A DNA stretch of 64,000 nt, from positions 19,759,543-19,823,542 of the forward strand of contig OV277862.1 in the NCBI GenBank assembly GCA_922989275.2, written 5' to 3'. Shown piece by piece: positions 1 to 10,794 of the stretch (positions are counted from its first letter, which is position 1; each line of letters begins with the position of its first letter). The DNA comes from Gari tellinella (taxonomy: Eukaryota > Mollusca > Bivalvia > Cardiida > Psammobiidae). The notes under the pieces are model-generated. The model was not told the DNA's origin, made no database searches, and saw nothing but the letters and a program-made list of their open reading frames with translations. A program made the translations under genes and the position numbers.

Positions 1-169
1 ATAACGCCTTGCCAGACAATTTCCTCGCAATAATCATGGATCTTATGGACATGTCGCTAGCAAAGAACCATTGAAGCTTCTCGTGTGATAGTTTGATTAG
101 AAATAATCATTGAATATCACTAGAGCATGAGAATAATCTGGACCTCACCAGGTATACTGAGGTTAAGCT

Positions 170-236
170 GCACGTGCTTTGACAGTTACATTGACACCTC
201 CAGAACAATGGGTTCCTCAATGGACTGAGGAAAAGT
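170..236. repeat. Inverted partner of 26528-26600
   Basis: Cacgtgctttgacagtta and the following bases to gactgaggaaaa reappear as the reverse complement near 26528-26600. It is a short, dispersed repeat of unknown type. Nothing else is recognised in 1-300. Confidence 0.6.
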
Positions 237-299
237 ATTTAAATATTCTAGTATTATCACATGCGGAAAACGTCTATGTCGCCGAAACGTGTTTCCGGT

Positions 300-480
300 G
301 ACCACAAGAAAACTTCCGCACATTCTGCTTTACTTTCGGCCTGCTTTAACCTAAAAATCTGCTAGGCTATATAAAATATGTGTAATGGTAATTGTTCATG
401 AGTGTATAAACTGGAACTATTTTCTTCAGCGGAGGAATAAATTAAGTACGCTAAAAGTCACTTCTATGGGGGGAAAGGGT
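300..480. mobile_element. Family C element, half copy
   Basis: It has the right half of the C hairpin (cattctgctttactttcggc) and the C tail (ggaggaataaattaa, then a gggaaaggg end). The left half is missing. I see nothing in 481-1113. Confidence 0.55.
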
Positions 481-1113
481 AAAGCGTGTGATTGGTCAGA
501 TTTTAGTATATGCGCTGGGCAAGGTATCAGAAACCATAATGGAAACGTTATTGAGATTTCACGCTATAAGATATATATCATTATATACAGTCAAATAAGT
601 GAAAAGTCGATATACATGTTCAAATATCAATTACTTTCTATAAACTCTAAGAAAATTCCATCCCCCAAACATAAAACAGAAAAAACTAACCAGACGCTTT
701 TTCAATTATTGGATATCTTAAGTGTTAAGGCATCGTGTCATCACTTAATCTATGTGTTTATTTCTTCTTTCTGTTATCTGTTTGGCCATAGGGACATTTC
801 TATCTTAGCAGCGCAGTGCTTAATTGTTTTTCCGGCTACTGAACCTGGTCCCACTCCCCGTGGTAAAGTGTATTTTCCTGCCTAACCCCCACCGAGACCG
901 CCTGAACACACACAAAGCCCTTTTCATTGCGCGGGTCGTTGCACGTGCAAATTGCTTATTCAGAATATTTTGTAATACGTTTTCTTTTTAAGAAGATAAA
1001 AAACAGATATCGTAACACAATTATAAGGACGTTTAGTCACGGTGAGGTTCCGCCGTTATGTTCCTGTATCTCACTCATCCCTGAAACCTCAAACGGACAA
1101 TTCCAACTTCTAA

Positions 1114-1450
1114 TACACTCCTCCCTGTCTACAACGGCCCTCTCAACAACGACTCCCTCCTTACAACGACACTTACTGCCAATTCCCTAATGGGACAATT
1201 ATGTCTAACGCTTTTACTGCTGCAATATTGTCTGCTTTAAATTGTCGTCTGCTGTTTTTTCTCAAAGTCAATTATAAGTGAAGATTTTGGTAGAATACAT
1301 ATAATGGCGAGTGATAAACAGCTTGAATCCAGATCTGACGCCGCGTTACGCGGCGCCTGATCTGGATTCAAGCTGTTTGCAAATGTGAGGCAAGTCTTAA
1401 TGTTCCCTCTCTATAACGACTCCCTCCGAACAACACATAATCTGTGTATC
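1114..1450. mobile_element. Family A MITE, reversed, right end lost
   Basis: It shows the repeated CGACTCCCTCC motifs near the end, the internal tgtcgtctgctgtttttt segment, and the P1 core palindrome at 1318-1381 (gccgcgttacgcggcgcc at the centre). It runs into a B fragment at 1440-1630. Confidence 0.75.
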
Positions 1451-1903
1451 AGTATTTATCTACTATTTATGGTTGATTTCAACAATTTATTGCAAAATTA
1501 CAAACAGTGCAGACCCTGATTTGAGTGCACTCTGATCAGGGTCTACACTGCTTGCATAAGTGAAGTGTGTTCTTTATAGATACATAGATGTTTTGTAAAT
1601 GTCCAGTTTACTCGCCGTTAGGGGTGAAACTGTTATATTCCAACATACCAAATACTCAATTCTTTCTGATTGTAGATCACTGCAAAACAATACTGACATC
1701 GAGGACTGAAATGAATTAAATTTGCAAACAGTTTTATCCATAATAAACCTTATCTGTCGGACACTCTCAAAGAGTTTTACTCAAAATAATTCAAGATGTT
1801 TGAAACCCACTGTAAACACGACAGATAGCCGTATTCTTGAATGCATTAACTCATTATGCCCTGAAACTTCCAATGGACAATTCTAGCCGTATTCTTGAAT
1901 ACA

Positions 1904-2157
1904 TTAACCCATTATCCCCTGAAACTTCCTACAATGGACAATTCCTGTTTGCAATAATGGCTGGTCAATTTTATACTATTTAGGGTTGATTTTTATAATG
2001 TATTTAAAAATGACAAACAGTGAAGGCCCTGGTCAGAGGGCTCCTGTAGGAGCCCTCTGACCAGGGACTTCACGGTTTGCATTAGACAAGTGTACTCTTT
2101 ACAGGTACATGTTTGGTAAAGGACGCATACATGCGTCATTAAGGCTCAATGAGTTAA
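1904..2157. mobile_element. Family B element, TTAA to TTAA
   Basis: TTAA at 1904 and 2154. The centre is caaacagtgaaggccctg/ggtcagagggctcctg and its inverse. The left boundary (gtattcttgaat, TTAA, and the start of the element) is itself duplicated just upstream, about 1827-1884. A partial B copy with its own hairpin lies at 1440-1630. Confidence 0.75.
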
Positions 2158-2214
2158 GCATGTAAAGTTGATGTACAGCAATCACTCAGACGAAGATGAG
2201 CTCACTATCTAATA

Positions 2215-2420
2215 CAGTAAAACCTCTCTATAACGACCACTAAATTGTGATAATTATTAGGTGCTTGCGACATGTGACTGCTTAAAGCATGGTGACACAG
2301 TAAAACAGAAAGCTCCTAAAGGAGCTTTCTGTTTTACTGTCACCTTGCTTTAAGCTGTCACCTGCCTTTTATACAATAAATTAGCATTCGTTATTGAGTG
2401 GTCGTAATAGAGAGGTACTG
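2215..2420. mobile_element. Family P MITE (pogo-like ends)
   Basis: Starts TA-CAGTAAAACCTCTCTATA and ends ggtcgtaatagagaggta. The centre is a perfect hairpin, gacagtaaaacagaaagctc/cctaaaggagctttctg. The right terminus is slightly eroded. Confidence 0.75.
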
Positions 2421-2502
2421 GACTAAAGTAATATACAAAAAAGACCTATGTACGAGTCTATTTATAGCCATGTATCAAGCACTATACATTTGTTTCATAT
2501 GT

Positions 2503-2642
2503 ACTGAGGGAAGAGTCAAATCATTGACCCGAGGTAGCAGGGTGGACATTGAGAACTGTTACCCGAGGCCAACGGCCGAGGGCAACAGTTCTCAAGGTCT
2601 TCCCTGCTTCCGAGGGACAATGGTTTGACTCTTCCCGAAGTA
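2503..2642. repeat. Long imperfect palindrome
   Basis: The arms (ctgagggaagagtcaaat ... gttacccgaggcc and its inverse) span about 140 bp with a three-base loop AAC at 2570. No target duplication is identified. It creates a spurious 76-codon open frame. Confidence 0.8.
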
Positions 2643-2750
2643 ACTATCGAACAAATGATTTATTACCTGACTCTCTATATATTTAAGAAAGGCTGACTGA
2701 ATGGCTAGATCTAGATCGATCTAGATATACAAGGTTTGAACAAAACGATT

Positions 2751-4070
2751 TTAGCTCACCTGAGCCTTAGGCTCAGGGTGAGCTATTGTGATCCCATTCC
2801 GTCCGGCGTCCGTCGTACGTCGTCCGTCGTCCGTTCACATTTTCAAACAACATCACTGACCCTATTTCAACCAAACCTTATCAGAACCTTCAGTGACAAA
2901 GGGGAACGAAATATTGTTCAAAGTTTTTGGCTAGAGTTATTCCCCTTGCTGTGGGACTAGATTTTCTGACATGACTGTATAGACAACTTTTAATGCATAA
3001 GAAAATCTTTAAACATCTTCTTCTCAGAAACCAAAAGGCCCAGACCTTTGATATTTGGTATGTATCATAACCTTATGATCTTCTATCAAGATGATTCAAA
3101 TTTTGACCCTGGGGCCAAAAATGGCCCCGCCCTCGGGCTTATCAGCTTTTCTTAGGAAAACCTTTGAAAGTCTTCTTCTCTGAAACTGTTTGGCTTAGAT
3201 CATTAATATTTGACATGTAGCTTTGCGTTATAGTCCTCTACAAAGATTGTTCAAATTATGACCCATGGGTCAAATTTGGCCCCGCCCCGGGGCTTATCAG
3301 TTTTACATAGACTTATATAGGAAAACCTTAACAAATCATCTTCTCTGAAACTGTAAGGCCCAGATCTTTAAAACTTTACATAAAGCTTTGCCTTATGGTT
3401 CTCTACCAAGATTGTCCAAATTATGACACCTGGGCCAAAAATGGCCCCGCCCTAGGGCTTATCAGTTTTTCATGGGAAAACCTTTAAAAATCTTCTTCTC
3501 TGAAACCGTAAGGTCCAGATCATTTATATTTGACATGTAGCTTTGCGTTATAGTCCTCTACCACGATTGTTCAAATTATGAACCTGGGTCAAAATTTGCC
3601 CTGCCATTGGGCTTATCAGTTTTACATAGACTTATATAGGAAAACCTTTAAAAATCTTCTTCTCTGAAACTGTAAGGCCCATATCTTTAATATTTGACAC
3701 ATAGCTTTTGCTTATGGTCCTCTACCAAGATTGGTAAAATTATGACCCCTGGGCAAAAAATGGCCCCGCCCCTGGGCTTATTAGTTTTTCATAGGAAAAC
3801 CTTTGAAAATCTTCTTCTCTGAAACTGTTTGGCCTAGATCATTAATATTTGACATGTAGCTTTGTGTTATGGTCCTCTACCAAGATTGTTTAAATTATGA
3901 ACCATGGGTCAAATTTGGCCCCGCCCCGGGGCTTATCGTTTTATATAGACTTATATAGGAAAACCTTAAAAAATCTTTTTATAGCTATATATATCACAAT
4001 ATAGTCTTGCCCAGTCAGCTTAGATACAATGTTCTCAGGTGAGCGACTTGTGGGCCATGGCCCTCTTTTT
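2751..4070 (+). mobile_element. Pearl-like element with about six internal repeats of ~160 bp
   Basis: It starts ttagctcacctgag with a small hairpin (cctgagccttaggctcagg), followed by gtccgtcgtccgtcgtccg. It ends ggtgagcgacttgtgggcc with ccctctt. Inside, the landmark tctgaaac recurs at about 3026, 3179, 3344, 3500, 3661 and 3817, a period of 153-165 bp. The layout matches bivalve pearl/Helentron-associated elements; the class is inferred, not proven. Confidence 0.7.
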
Positions 4071-4079
4071 TGATTCTAC

Positions 4080-4320
4080 AGTTGATTATATATTTAATCT
4101 TTATTAAATGCAATACAACAACTAAATGTGAACATCGTTGTTTTGTAAAAAGATTTCTCTACTGTATTCATATTTTCAATTACAATTGAAATTATTATTG
4201 TTTCTTATTGACTGAAATTGATTGACACTTTGTTTGGTTTTCCAAATTACGTCATTATGATATGACGTCATTATTTTTGTAACGTCATAATTTGTTAAAA
4301 AAAAAAAATTATTTGAATAT
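4080..4320. repeat. Segment repeated in the same orientation at 8940-9175
   Basis: Shared text includes caacaactgaa/ctaaatg, aaaaagatttctct, attgattgacactttgttt and cgtcataatttgtt. It is an AT-rich repeat that lies beside the foldback segments described at 4693 and 8345. Confidence 0.65.
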
Positions 4321-4369
4321 TTTCTTTTCTTTTTGCAAATATAGATCTACCATTTGGTTTTCAGTCTAT

Positions 4370-4622
4370 TTAACCCATTGCCTATACATACCCCTTTTTA
4401 TACCTTTAAATTATTCCTCCACTAAAGAAAACAGTTTCAATTTATGCTGATAAAAACTATTTTCCATATCCTAGCAGATGCATGGTTGCTTAAAACCGTC
4501 TGAAAGTAGAATTGGCCTTACGGCACTCTCTGCTTAATACGCATTCTACTTAACATTCAACCTGCTGTAAGTGGTCACCTGTCTTCAAAACTAAAAAAAC
4601 AGTTCATGGTGTAAAGGGTAAT
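4370..4622. mobile_element. Family C element
   Basis: TTAACCCATTGCC on the left and ggtgtaaagggtaa on the right, with ctgctaaag-type hairpin arms (gaaagtagaattggcctt/aatacgcattctactt) at the centre. About 250 bp, the size of intact copies elsewhere. Confidence 0.7.
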
Positions 4623-4692
4623 AGAAAATTTAATGACGTCTGCTTAAGAAAATTGGTAAACATGACATATAGAGGATAACAGTTACTGACTG

Positions 4693-5215
4693 TTTTTTTT
4701 AGTATAAGATAGAAATTTAATCCGTTGAGTGAACATCAGACGTTATATTTTCACGAATGGAGAACATACGGGTGGAAATATAACAGTCTGGTGTTCACGA
4801 AATGGATTGAATTCGATCTTATACTGAAAAAATGCAGTTATTGTATTTTTTATGCTTTTAAGCCACTTTTTTAAACGGATTTGTTCGACAATTGAAAGCG
4901 AAAGTACATTATTTACCCCGTGTCGAGCCCCAAGTTTATATCGAATCGTACAATGACGTCACTTATTTATTGATTTAACGTCATCGGAATTACGTCGTTA
5001 CTTCCATCTTGGATTCGTGTTCTTCCGTTTAGTGGTTCGCGACAAATCGGGCTGTCGGAATGAAACGATAGGACACGATTGGCCACGATTATTGGGGAGC
5101 ACTACGGGGACAATTCATAAAAGAAGCACACGCGACGATAATCCCACTGCTTTGAACAGTGAAATTATCAAGTGATAATCCACTGCTTTTTCCTAGTAAT
5201 CCACCAAAAAGCATA
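4693..5215. repeat. Foldback hairpin (4693-4842) plus a segment inverted at 8345-8740
   Basis: The hairpin arms are agtataagatagaaattt ... gttatattttcac and their inverse. From 4843 to about 5215 the sequence (aagccacttttttaaacgg; gtgtcgagccccaag; ttgtgttcttccgtttagtgg-like text) reappears reverse-complemented at 8345-8740. Nothing else is recognised in 5216-5905, apart from a P1 core fragment near 5250-5290. Confidence 0.75.
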
Positions 5216-5913
5216 AATAAAGAATCGTAATTCAAGTTTCAAACAGATTGGATCCTGACCAGACGCCGTGTTAATCTGATCAGAAACCATCTACTCGGAT
5301 GCAGCAGTGAAATAGTTAATCTGCTACAGTAAATTAATCTGCCACTGTTAGCCATTGGAATCATTTATTCTATTTTTCAACTTTAGAAATAACTTTTGAC
5401 AAAAATCGAACTTAAGAGGATGTAGGGTTTGCTTTGAATCATGGTTTTACAGGTCATTTGATCCGAATATTCCCGAAATTTTTGGATTTTTATCCTCGCA
5501 AAAATCCGTTGGATAGATACATAGACAAAGAATAGAATATCCGGTATCTCCTCTCATTAATGCGTCTTTGTGACGATGTATTCTAGAGAGCGCTTTTAAT
5601 GTACTCTTCCACTGAATGAAATACATGTGAGTCATTGGATGTATCTATTAAATCTATATCCTTGCGTTTAAAAGTGCATGGTCACTATATTTAACTCTTC
5701 CATTATCAAATTTTTCGAGAGATTTTTACCCCTTCATCGCGTTATTGTCGTCTGCTTCGTTTTTATTGTCTGCGAGGCACGTTTAAAAGTTAGATTTAAG
5801 GTTTATGACTTAATTCATATCGACAAGAATGTCAAACAGTTTCGGTCCTAATCGGTTCGCTGCATGATAGGAATTTAAATATAAAACAAAAAGAAAATTT
5901 AGACTAGGCAACC

Positions 5914-6047
5914 CACAGGTTCTTGACACATACTTTATTATCTATTAACCGCCCCCCCCCCCTTTTTTTCTATAATAGAAGTAGAGTAAAAAAAAAAAAA
6001 AGGGGGGGGCGGTTAATAGATAATAAAGTATGTGTCAAGTACCTGTG
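5914..6047. mobile_element. Family F hairpin element with 8-bp target duplication
   Basis: The arms begin cacaggttcttgacacat and end with its near-inverse gtgtcaagtacctgtg. The flanks are aggcaacc at 5906-5913 and again at 6048-6055, a perfect 8-bp duplication as made by hAT transposases. The loop holds poly-C, poly-T and poly-A. Confidence 0.85.
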
Positions 6048-6143
6048 AGGCAACCCTTACGTCAAAAATGGACTAACTAATGTGTACGTATGGATTAATC
6101 TACAACACTGTCACCCTCCCCGCCCCAACCCTCCCCCTACAAC

Positions 6144-6297
6144 CACAGGTTCTTGACACATACATCTAAATCTATTACCCAAAAAATATAAAAAGAAACA
6201 TTTTCTGGACTTCTATACAAAGATAGATAATATAATAGAAGTTTTCTTGTCTTCTTTTTGGGGTAATAGATCTAGATGTATGTGTCAAGTACCTGTG
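6144..6297. mobile_element. Second family F element, inside the family A copy
   Basis: Same ends as 5914-6047 but a different loop. Flanked by cctacaac at 6136-6143 and 6298-6305, a second perfect 8-bp duplication. The target is the CTACAACG motif of a family A end. Confidence 0.9.
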
Positions 6298-6490
6298 CCT
6301 ACAACGAGTCCCTCCTTACAATGACCCTTGTCGTTGTTCCCCAAACAAGACATTTATGCTCAACCCTTTAATGGCTGCAATACCGTCTGCTTAAATTTGT
6401 CGTCTGCTGTTTTTCTCAAAGTTTAGTTACATATAAGTGGACATTTTGGTAGAATAAATACGATGACGAGTGACAAACAGCTTAGATCAA

Positions 6491-6734
6491 GGGGCCCGTT
6501 TTACTAAACAACTTACGCAAAATGTTTGCGTAAGTCAAAATCGTTTAACTCTTATTTTTCGATCATAAACGTTTGCAAACAGCAAATAGCCAGACCAGAG
6601 GATGCGCTAAAAGCGCGTCCTCTGATCTGGCTATTTGCTGTTTGTAGCAAGTGATAATAAAAAAAATTAAATTAAAATTTAAAATTTTGACTTACGCAAA
6701 AAATTTGCGTAAGTACTTTAGTAAAACGGGCCCC
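6491..6734. mobile_element. Family K-type element with its own central palindrome
   Basis: Terminal repeats ggggcccgttttactaaa and the inverse, then inner arms cttacgcaaa-tgtttgcgtaag. The centre is a P1-like hairpin, gcaaatagccagaccagagg/cctctgatctggctatttgc. It sits within the P1 core of the host family A copy. Confidence 0.8.
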
Positions 6735-6781
6735 TGATACAGTCTCCCACTGGGTGTCGTTGTAGAAAAGGTAGCACTGTA

Positions 6782-7716
6782 CTTGGTATTTTAATGGGTA
6801 AAGTTACAAAGGTAACTTCTAAAATTTATACATAAATGGTTGTTTCTTCTATTCTAAATAAAGTCTGTGAAATCTGCTAACTTAAAATTTTTGGTTTATA
6901 TTTTAATTGTATATTTTAAATTAGCATATTTACAAATTTACAATTGTTTTCACCATTAATTAAAATCATTGATATTTAGATAACAACTGAGCTGATAAGT
7001 TTCACATCAGATCTATAGATGTAGATCTACTGAAATAGAGAATAAAATAGAGAATATGTTGTCTACTTTTCATATTTACCTCCCTTTGTTATTAAAAAAA
7101 TAATGTGACCGGTGTAATGAAATAAAGTGACCCCCGTAATAGAGTGAACCCAAATCAAAATATTTTGAAATATTTTGACTCCCTGTCTATGCTAGGGGAT
7201 CACTTCATTTCAGGTATGACATGAAATAAAGTGACCCTCATAATATTATGACCCCTTCGAAATATTACGAAAATGTGAATCCATTGTCGCAAATGTACGT
7301 CAATTTTCCTCCCTATAAAAACTCCCTCCGGACAACGTACTAGATGTTTTATCTCCAATGTAAACCCCTATAATGTGTTGGTGTATGTTATATCAAGATT
7401 TTGCATTGTCTGTAAAAGTATTGAATGTACATTTGCAATATAATACAGGTATAGATAGTCGGATATCATCAGAAATGGAGTGTTTGGTCATGTTGCGTCT
7501 GATTATAAAAATTGGCAGGGAGCTAGTACAAACAATGTTGAGATATCGATCTTTTAATTTACAAACTTGTAAATAATGGTATAAATCGATATTGAATCGG
7601 TGCGTATAATAGATTTAATATCTCGATAAAATATAAAAATCGTTAACATGTATGAATGAAAAATGTAGTTTCCAACAAATGTGTTTATAAAACTGTCGTA
7701 TAATATTGCAATACGA
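6782..7716. other. AT-rich stretch without recognisable gene
   Basis: Only a local repeat stands out: gaaataaagtgaccccc-like phrases at about 7106, 7132 and 7220. The short open frame at 7373-7576 has no recognisable domain. Confidence 0.5.
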
Positions 7717-7867
7717 AATTTCTAGCAAAACCCATCCCCCGGCTACCAAGAAGTGGCTTCGCTCGCTCTGCCTACATTGATACTATAGTAAGAACATACA
7801 TAATTGAACTATTGCAGAGCGAACGAAGCCACTTATTTCATGGTAGGGATGGATATTGCCAGAAATT
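7717..7867. repeat. Inverted repeat with ~50-bp arms
   Basis: The arms aatttctagcaaaacccat ... aagtggcttcgctcgctctg and the inverse ending gccagaaatt enclose a 45-base AT-rich loop. 7868-8340 holds nothing I recognise. Confidence 0.75.
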
Positions 7868-8344
7868 AATTTCTACATTAAATAATGCTGCATTTAGTGA
7901 CTGGCTGTATTCAAGGCTGTAACAAATGAATCACAAAAGACAGACGAGTTTATTAAAAATGTTAAATATTCAGCACGAATGTGAGATTCTATTTATCACA
8001 TAACAAGTTTAAGCACCTATAGAATTAATTGAAGCCGTAGTTTGTAGACCCTCCGCTATAAAGAATTTCCGCCAAAACTTTGTAAACGTTGTTTACGTTA
8101 ACGTTATAGTAAATGACGTCAGCAGGCGTCCCGCTACATGCAGCGCTTGTGGACGAGCAAGTTGGGCCGGAGCCCAAAAAACGGTATTCCACTAGTGGAT
8201 TGCGATATTTATACAATCGCTTTATGCAACTCCCAGACCGCAAATTATGTGATAAATCTAGTTCCTGAATTGTACAAGGCTGAATAAAAAGCTAGATCTA
8301 TATCTAGATGATTTGAACAACTGTTTAGATTCTAGAGATTATTT

Positions 8345-8912
8345 ATTTTTATTTATGCTTTTCGGTGGATTACCGGAAAATAGCAGTGGATTATCACTTG
8401 GTAATCCACTGCAGTGGATTATCACCAATCTACCGTTTTCCCCGTAGGGCTCCCCACAAATCGTAGTCAATCGTGTCTTAGCGTTAAATTCCGACAGTCC
8501 GATTTGTCGCGAACCACTCAACGGAAGAACACGAATCCAAAATCGGGAGCAACGACGTAATTCGGATGACGTCAAATCAATAAATAAGTGACGTCATCGT
8601 ACGGGAAACTGTTTCGTTAATGTGTTCGATGTAAACTTGGGGCTCAACACGGGGTAAATCATGTACTTTCGCTTTCACAATTGTCGAACAATTTCGTTTA
8701 AAAAGTGGCTTAAAAGCATAAATAAATAGAATAATTGTATTTTTTCAGTATAAGATCGAATTTAATCCATTTCGTGAACATCAGACTGTTATATTTTCAC
8801 TCGTGGCTTCGTGAACATCAGACTGTTATATTTTCACTCGTGGCTTCGCCACTCGTGAAAATATAACGTCTGATGTTCACTCAATGGATTAAATTTCTAT
8901 CTTATACTGAAA
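8345..8912. repeat. Inverted copy of 4843-5215 joined to a foldback hairpin (8748-8912)
   Basis: 8345-8740 is the reverse complement of the segment after the 4693 hairpin. The hairpin itself (agtataagat ... atcttatact) is present again, with one arm carrying a 37-bp tandem duplication (cgtgaacatcagactgtt...) at about 8774-8848. Confidence 0.75.
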
Positions 8913-8939
8913 AAAAAACAATTATCCTCTATAGTATAT

Positions 8940-9175
8940 ATCATTATGTATCTTTTTTTAATTCACTACAACAACTGAACGCACAACCACTGCATTTAGA
9001 AAAAAGATTTCTCTAAATTATTAATTTTTCAATTACAATTTGAAATGTAAACATTGTCTTATAATATTGACTAAAATTGATTGACACTTTGTTTTCTTTT
9101 TAATTACGACATGAATTCATGATAACATGGCGTCATTTATAATATAACGTCATAATTTGTTTTAAAAAAATTAAA
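8940..9175. repeat. Direct copy of 4080-4320
   Basis: See 4080. 9176-10040 then holds no recognisable gene. The open frame at 9654-10031 has no domain that I know, and it is open on both strands. Confidence 0.6.
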
Positions 9176-10039
9176 GATGCTAGATCTACAAGCGGTTTAG
9201 TTGGGTTAAACAATCTTATTCGGAGTCACTCTTAATACTAGATGATCTATATCCTTTCCACGCCCATAACGTATTAAAACGTTTTGACGTTTATGGCACA
9301 TTTTGGCTTCCGTAGAATGAAAAGTTATGATTCGCACATCGCGTTGGAAGAGTTTTCTGAAAGGCCAGGTTCGGCACTTCCTATTTCTAGAATATCAATG
9401 GTCTCCTGCAAAATGTGACACTTTCAGGCAGCATCGAAAATGGATCCAGACACAAATTTGCAAGATTGGAAAAATGCGAATGCCAGAGGGGCCGAAACGG
9501 TCCATCTTTCTACTTTCGGTTTAAAATGTACACGATCTTTTTGTCATGCTGGAATTCAGTAACACTGACATGCCAACACAAAGCTCACAAAGCTCAAACT
9601 GAGCTCAGACTAAGCTCAGGATCCTCTTTTTTCTTTTTTAACTAATTCGCGCATTGCGTGAACGCGAATTAAATATAGCACCCGTTTTGACACGTCAGAG
9701 TAGTTTTGAGATGTCACAGTGTAGTATTTATTCAGAAAATGGGCTCAAAACTAGTCCGGTAGTGTCTGTGTTATGTGTACAAAATCGGTCAGGCTTGCTA
9801 AGGATAGGTAGCCTTTTTAGGGGACTGTTCGAGTGTACGACGTCCCGATGTAGAAAACGTTCACGCACCATTTTCGCGCAGGCAACAGTGCCATGCAACA
9901 GTGAACTGTTGACCGTGCAACAGTCACCTAGCCCTAGCATAAGTCTTGGAATCTTTACGGAAAAACAGTCAAACATGCTTAATAAACACTTAAATAGAGA
10001 GTCAGGTAATAAAATAACATGTTGCATTTAGTGGAAGCT

Positions 10040-10235
10040 ATACACGCGTTTGCTTGTTTGCTTGTTTATCTTATGTTTGTTTATTTGTTTATTTGTTTAT
10101 TATGTTTTTGTTTTGAGTTTTTGTTTGTGTTTTATGGGGATTTTAGTTGTTTCTTTGACTGTTTTGGTTTTGTTTTAGTGTTTTTCAGTTATTTGTTTGG
10201 TTGGTTGTTTGTTTGTGTTTTCTTTGTACACTGTT
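10040..10235 (+). repeat. T/G-rich low-complexity tract
   Basis: Runs of tgtttg, tttatttg and ttttgtttt. The 96-codon open frame over it is Phe/Leu/Cys-rich, as expected from such composition, and is not a gene. 10236-10556 holds nothing recognised. Confidence 0.7.
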
Positions 10236-10556
10236 TATTCAGTAATTTTCTTTTCTATTTTCAGATTATCCAGTTAGTACAGAAACAAATAAAGGTAAAT
10301 AAAATTTAATGTTAACACAGCAATACGAAAATGCAGCTAAATACTGCATGTGCTACCACAGATGGACCCTAAAAAGAATACATGTATTAGTTTCTGGAGC
10401 ATAATGTAATGTCCGTTGAAAAGGCAACACGAACCCCAAAACAGATGGTTTTCTTTAGCATAGTTATGCTTGAAACTGCGTTTTAAACACCATATATGAT
10501 ACTGACATGGAGCCCATGACTAGTAACATAGATGTCTGTTCTATGGGGGAATTAGT

Positions 10557-10790
10557 AACCCTTTCACTGCCAATATGACGTAATAACCCGTCTAACACTG
10601 TCACTGCCACAGTATCGTCTGCTTGCACTTTTCATCTGTCTTTACTCATAGAATTTGAATTTTGTGCGTGTTGGACTTAAGAAGCATTGACATGAATGTC
10701 TAATAGTTTGTATCATGATAAGACACCGCGTTACGCGGTGGGTGATTCAAGATCAAAACTGTTTTAATGTCAGTGCTGTCCACCTCGGCA
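10557..10790. mobile_element. Family D element, degraded right end
   Basis: Starts taaccctttcactgcc; the P1 core variant at 10700-10766 is centred on gacaccgcgttacgcggtg. It abuts the next pearl-like element. Confidence 0.6.
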
Positions 10791-10794
10791 GTTA

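Larger units (their letters stand above)
6105..6781. mobile_element. Family A MITE interrupted by two other elements
   Basis: Its left end (ccctccccctacaac) is split from cctacaacgagtccctcc by an F element. Its P1 core (cttagatcaa ... tgataca) is split by a K-type element. The right end gtgtcgttgtagaaaaggt reaches gcactgta at 6781. Confidence 0.7.

Noticed and set aside
5914..6047. LTR retrotransposon ends or a cloning artefact
   Set aside because: Perfect 8-bp target duplications and a second copy with the same arms show a real hairpin transposon.
9654..10031. 125-codon open frame, also open on the other strand
   Set aside because: No domain, no splice context, and no reason to prefer either strand.
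10019..10309. 96-codon hydrophobic open frame
   Set aside because: It lies on a T/G-rich low-complexity tract; Phe/Leu/Cys-rich peptide is expected from composition.
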